Source of the DNA: an uncultured Lachnospiraceae bacterium
Lineage (GTDB): Bacteria; Bacillota; Clostridia; Lachnospirales; Lachnospiraceae
Assembly (NCBI GenBank): GCA_900549995.1
Contig: URQQ01000064.1
Span: 1-23,576 of the forward strand
DNA length: 23,576 bases
Direction: 5' to 3'
Part shown: positions 22,465 through 23,576 of the stretch, piece by piece
Layout of the letters: each line of letters opens with the position of its first letter
How positions within the stretch are numbered: position 1 is the first letter of the stretch
Notes under the pieces: model-generated
What the model saw: the letters and a program-made list of their open reading frames with translations, nothing else
What the model was told of the DNA's origin: nothing
The model's database searches: none
Made by a program: the position numbers and the translations under genes

Positions 22465-23576
22465 GTTTCAGGAGGTACAGCCATGAGAAATGAAAAAATT
22501 ACCCCACTGTACGAGCGCCTGAGCCGGGACGATGAGTTACAGGGCGAGAGCAACTCCATATCCAACCAAAAACAGATGTTAGAGGATTTTGCCCGCCGGA
22601 ACGGGCTGCCCAACCCTACGCACTTTACCGATGATGGTATCTCAGGCACCCGTTTTGACCGCCCCGGATTTTTGGCGATGATGGAGGAAGTGGAGGCAGG
22701 GCGTGTAGAGGCAATCGTCATCAAGGACATGAGCCGGTTGGGGCGCGACTATCTGAAGGTCGGTCAGGTCATGGAGGTTTTGCGGCAACGCGGTGTTCGT
22801 CTGATCGCCATCAACGACGGTGTGGACAGTCTGAAAGGCGATGACGATTTTACCCCGTTCCGCAACATTATGAATGAATTTTACGCCCGTGATACCAGCC
22901 GGAAAATCCGCTCTGTGTTTAAGTCAAAAGGCATGAGTGGCAAGCACCTGACCGGCACTGTGATTTACGGCTACTTATGGGACGAAAAACGGGAGCATTG
23001 GCTGGTAGATGAGGAAGCCGCCGAAGTGGTACGCCGTATCTTCTCCCTCACGCTGGAGGGATATGGGCCTTATCAGATCGCCTGCAAATTATCCACAGAC
23101 CGGATTGAAATTCCTGTCGTACACCTTGCCCGCTTCAACGAGGGTGTGAACCGTTCAAAGCCGGTCAAAGACCCCTATGGATGGGGATCATCTACCATCG
23201 TGAACATTTTGAAAAAACGAGAGTATTTAGGGCATACCATCAATTTCAAGACCCGCAAGCACTTTAAGGACAAGAAAAGCCACTATGTTTCTGAGGACGA
23301 ATGGACGATCTTTGAGAATACCCATGAAGCCATTATCGACCAGCAGACCTTTGATTTGGCGCAGAAAATCCGCAGCAATGTACGGCGTTATCCAAACGGC
23401 TGGGGCGAAGCGGCTCCCCTCACAGGCTTGCTCTATTGTGCCGATTGTGGCGGCAAGATGTATGTCCACCGCACCAACAATGGCAAGCGGATTTCTCAAT
23501 ATACCTGTTCCAATTATACCAAAGTTCCGTGTGGGACACTATGCCCTACACAACACCGTATCAATGAGAGTGCTGT
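22465..23576 (+). mobile_element. Left end of a probable integrated element (continues past the right edge)
   Basis: Just after the phosphofructokinase terminator, base composition turns visibly GC-richer and codon choice changes (frequent GGC, CGC, CTG, ACC) with the recombinase gene. An integrase reading inward from the element end is the arrangement of Tn4451-like elements. The exact junction and the attachment duplication cannot be fixed from one end. Confidence 0.6.
22483..23576 (+). CDS. Large serine recombinase, TnpX/TndX type (C-terminus off right edge)
   Basis: The frame is open from ATG, after CAGGAGG, to the window end (364 codons). The resolvase domain spans about 7-150, with catalytic Ser14 in LYERLSRDDE and the arginine motif KDMSRLGRDYLKVG (81-94). 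The recombinase domain follows (GVIYGY-like TVIYGYLWD at 159-167; GWGSSTIVNILKKREYLGHT at 233-252). A zinc ribbon starts at CADCGGKMY (C319, C322) with C342 and C350. It catalyses integration and excision of conjugative or mobilisable elements; relatives total about 500-700 residues, so roughly a third or more is missing. It is the first gene of the putative element and reads inward, away from phosphofructokinase. Cargo is not visible. Confidence 0.93.
   Translation, partial: MRNEKITPLYERLSRDDELQGESNSISNQKQMLEDFARRNGLPNPTHFTDDGISGTRFDRPGFLAMMEEVEAGRVEAIVIKDMSRLGRDYLKVGQVMEVLRQRGVRLIAINDGVDSLKGDDDFTPFRNIMNEFYARDTSRKIRSVFKSKGMSGKHLTGTVIYGYLWDEKREHWLVDEEAAEVVRRIFSLTLEGYGPYQIACKLSTDRIEIPVVHLARFNEGVNRSKPVKDPYGWGSSTIVNILKKREYLGHTINFKTRKHFKDKKSHYVSEDEWTIFENTHEAIIDQQTFDLAQKIRSNVRRYPNGWGEAAPLTGLLYCADCGGKMYVHRTNNGKRISQYTCSNYTKVPCGTLCPTQHRINESA

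Overview
The window looks like a chromosomal segment of a gut-type Clostridia, most likely a Lachnospiraceae (Blautia/Ruminococcus-like). The reasons are the AT-leaning composition, strong AGGAGG ribosome sites, the gene families present (PPi-type phosphofructokinase, PotC-PotD fusion, zinc-knuckle surface protein) and a TnpX/TndX-type serine recombinase. The taxon is an inference from family recognition, not a database match.

Layout. (1) 1-3637, minus strand: a LuxR-type regulator with a helical-repeat sensor region, followed by a large secreted surface protein. That protein has a beta-helix carbohydrate-binding-like region, five tandem repeats, Ig-like segments and CxxC knuckles, and it runs off the left edge. 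(2) 3777-7305: a fructokinase (minus) diverges from a glycogen-branching-enzyme paralogue (plus). The paralogue keeps the GlgB fold signatures and the nucleophile Asp, but other catalytic positions are replaced and it carries a Lys/Ala-rich tail. (3) 7366-7438: tRNA-Thr(CGU) with a promoter that appears to lie in the end of the preceding CDS, then a small unknown protein. (4) 7901-18468: a nine-gene plus-strand run. It holds two successive polyamine-type ABC transporters (potA-potB-potC, then potA-potB-potCD fusion), a free PotD-like binding protein whose lipobox Cys is replaced by Phe, an HPr-less PTS Enzyme I, and a DUF362/ferredoxin protein. It ends at a long bidirectional-looking terminator. 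(5) 18725-20621, minus strand: a homocysteine S-methyltransferase with a structured leader, preceded by an aldose-1-epimerase-family gene. (6) 20622-21106: a noncoding stretch with two palindromic, dispersed-repeat-like elements and a good promoter. (7) 21107-22363: a PPi-type phosphofructokinase ending in a strong terminator. (8) 22483 to the right edge: a GC-richer large serine recombinase, probably the left end of an integrated mobile element.

How it fits together. The carbohydrate genes (fructokinase, GlgB paralogue, aldose epimerase, phosphofructokinase) are ordinary fermentative sugar metabolism. The most unusual block is the polyamine transporter run, which ends in a phosphotransferase and an iron-sulfur protein. 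The tight overlaps (1, 4 and 14 bases) argue that these genes are co-transcribed, so Enzyme I and the DUF362 protein may serve or regulate transport. No CRISPR array, rRNA or complete insertion sequence was seen.
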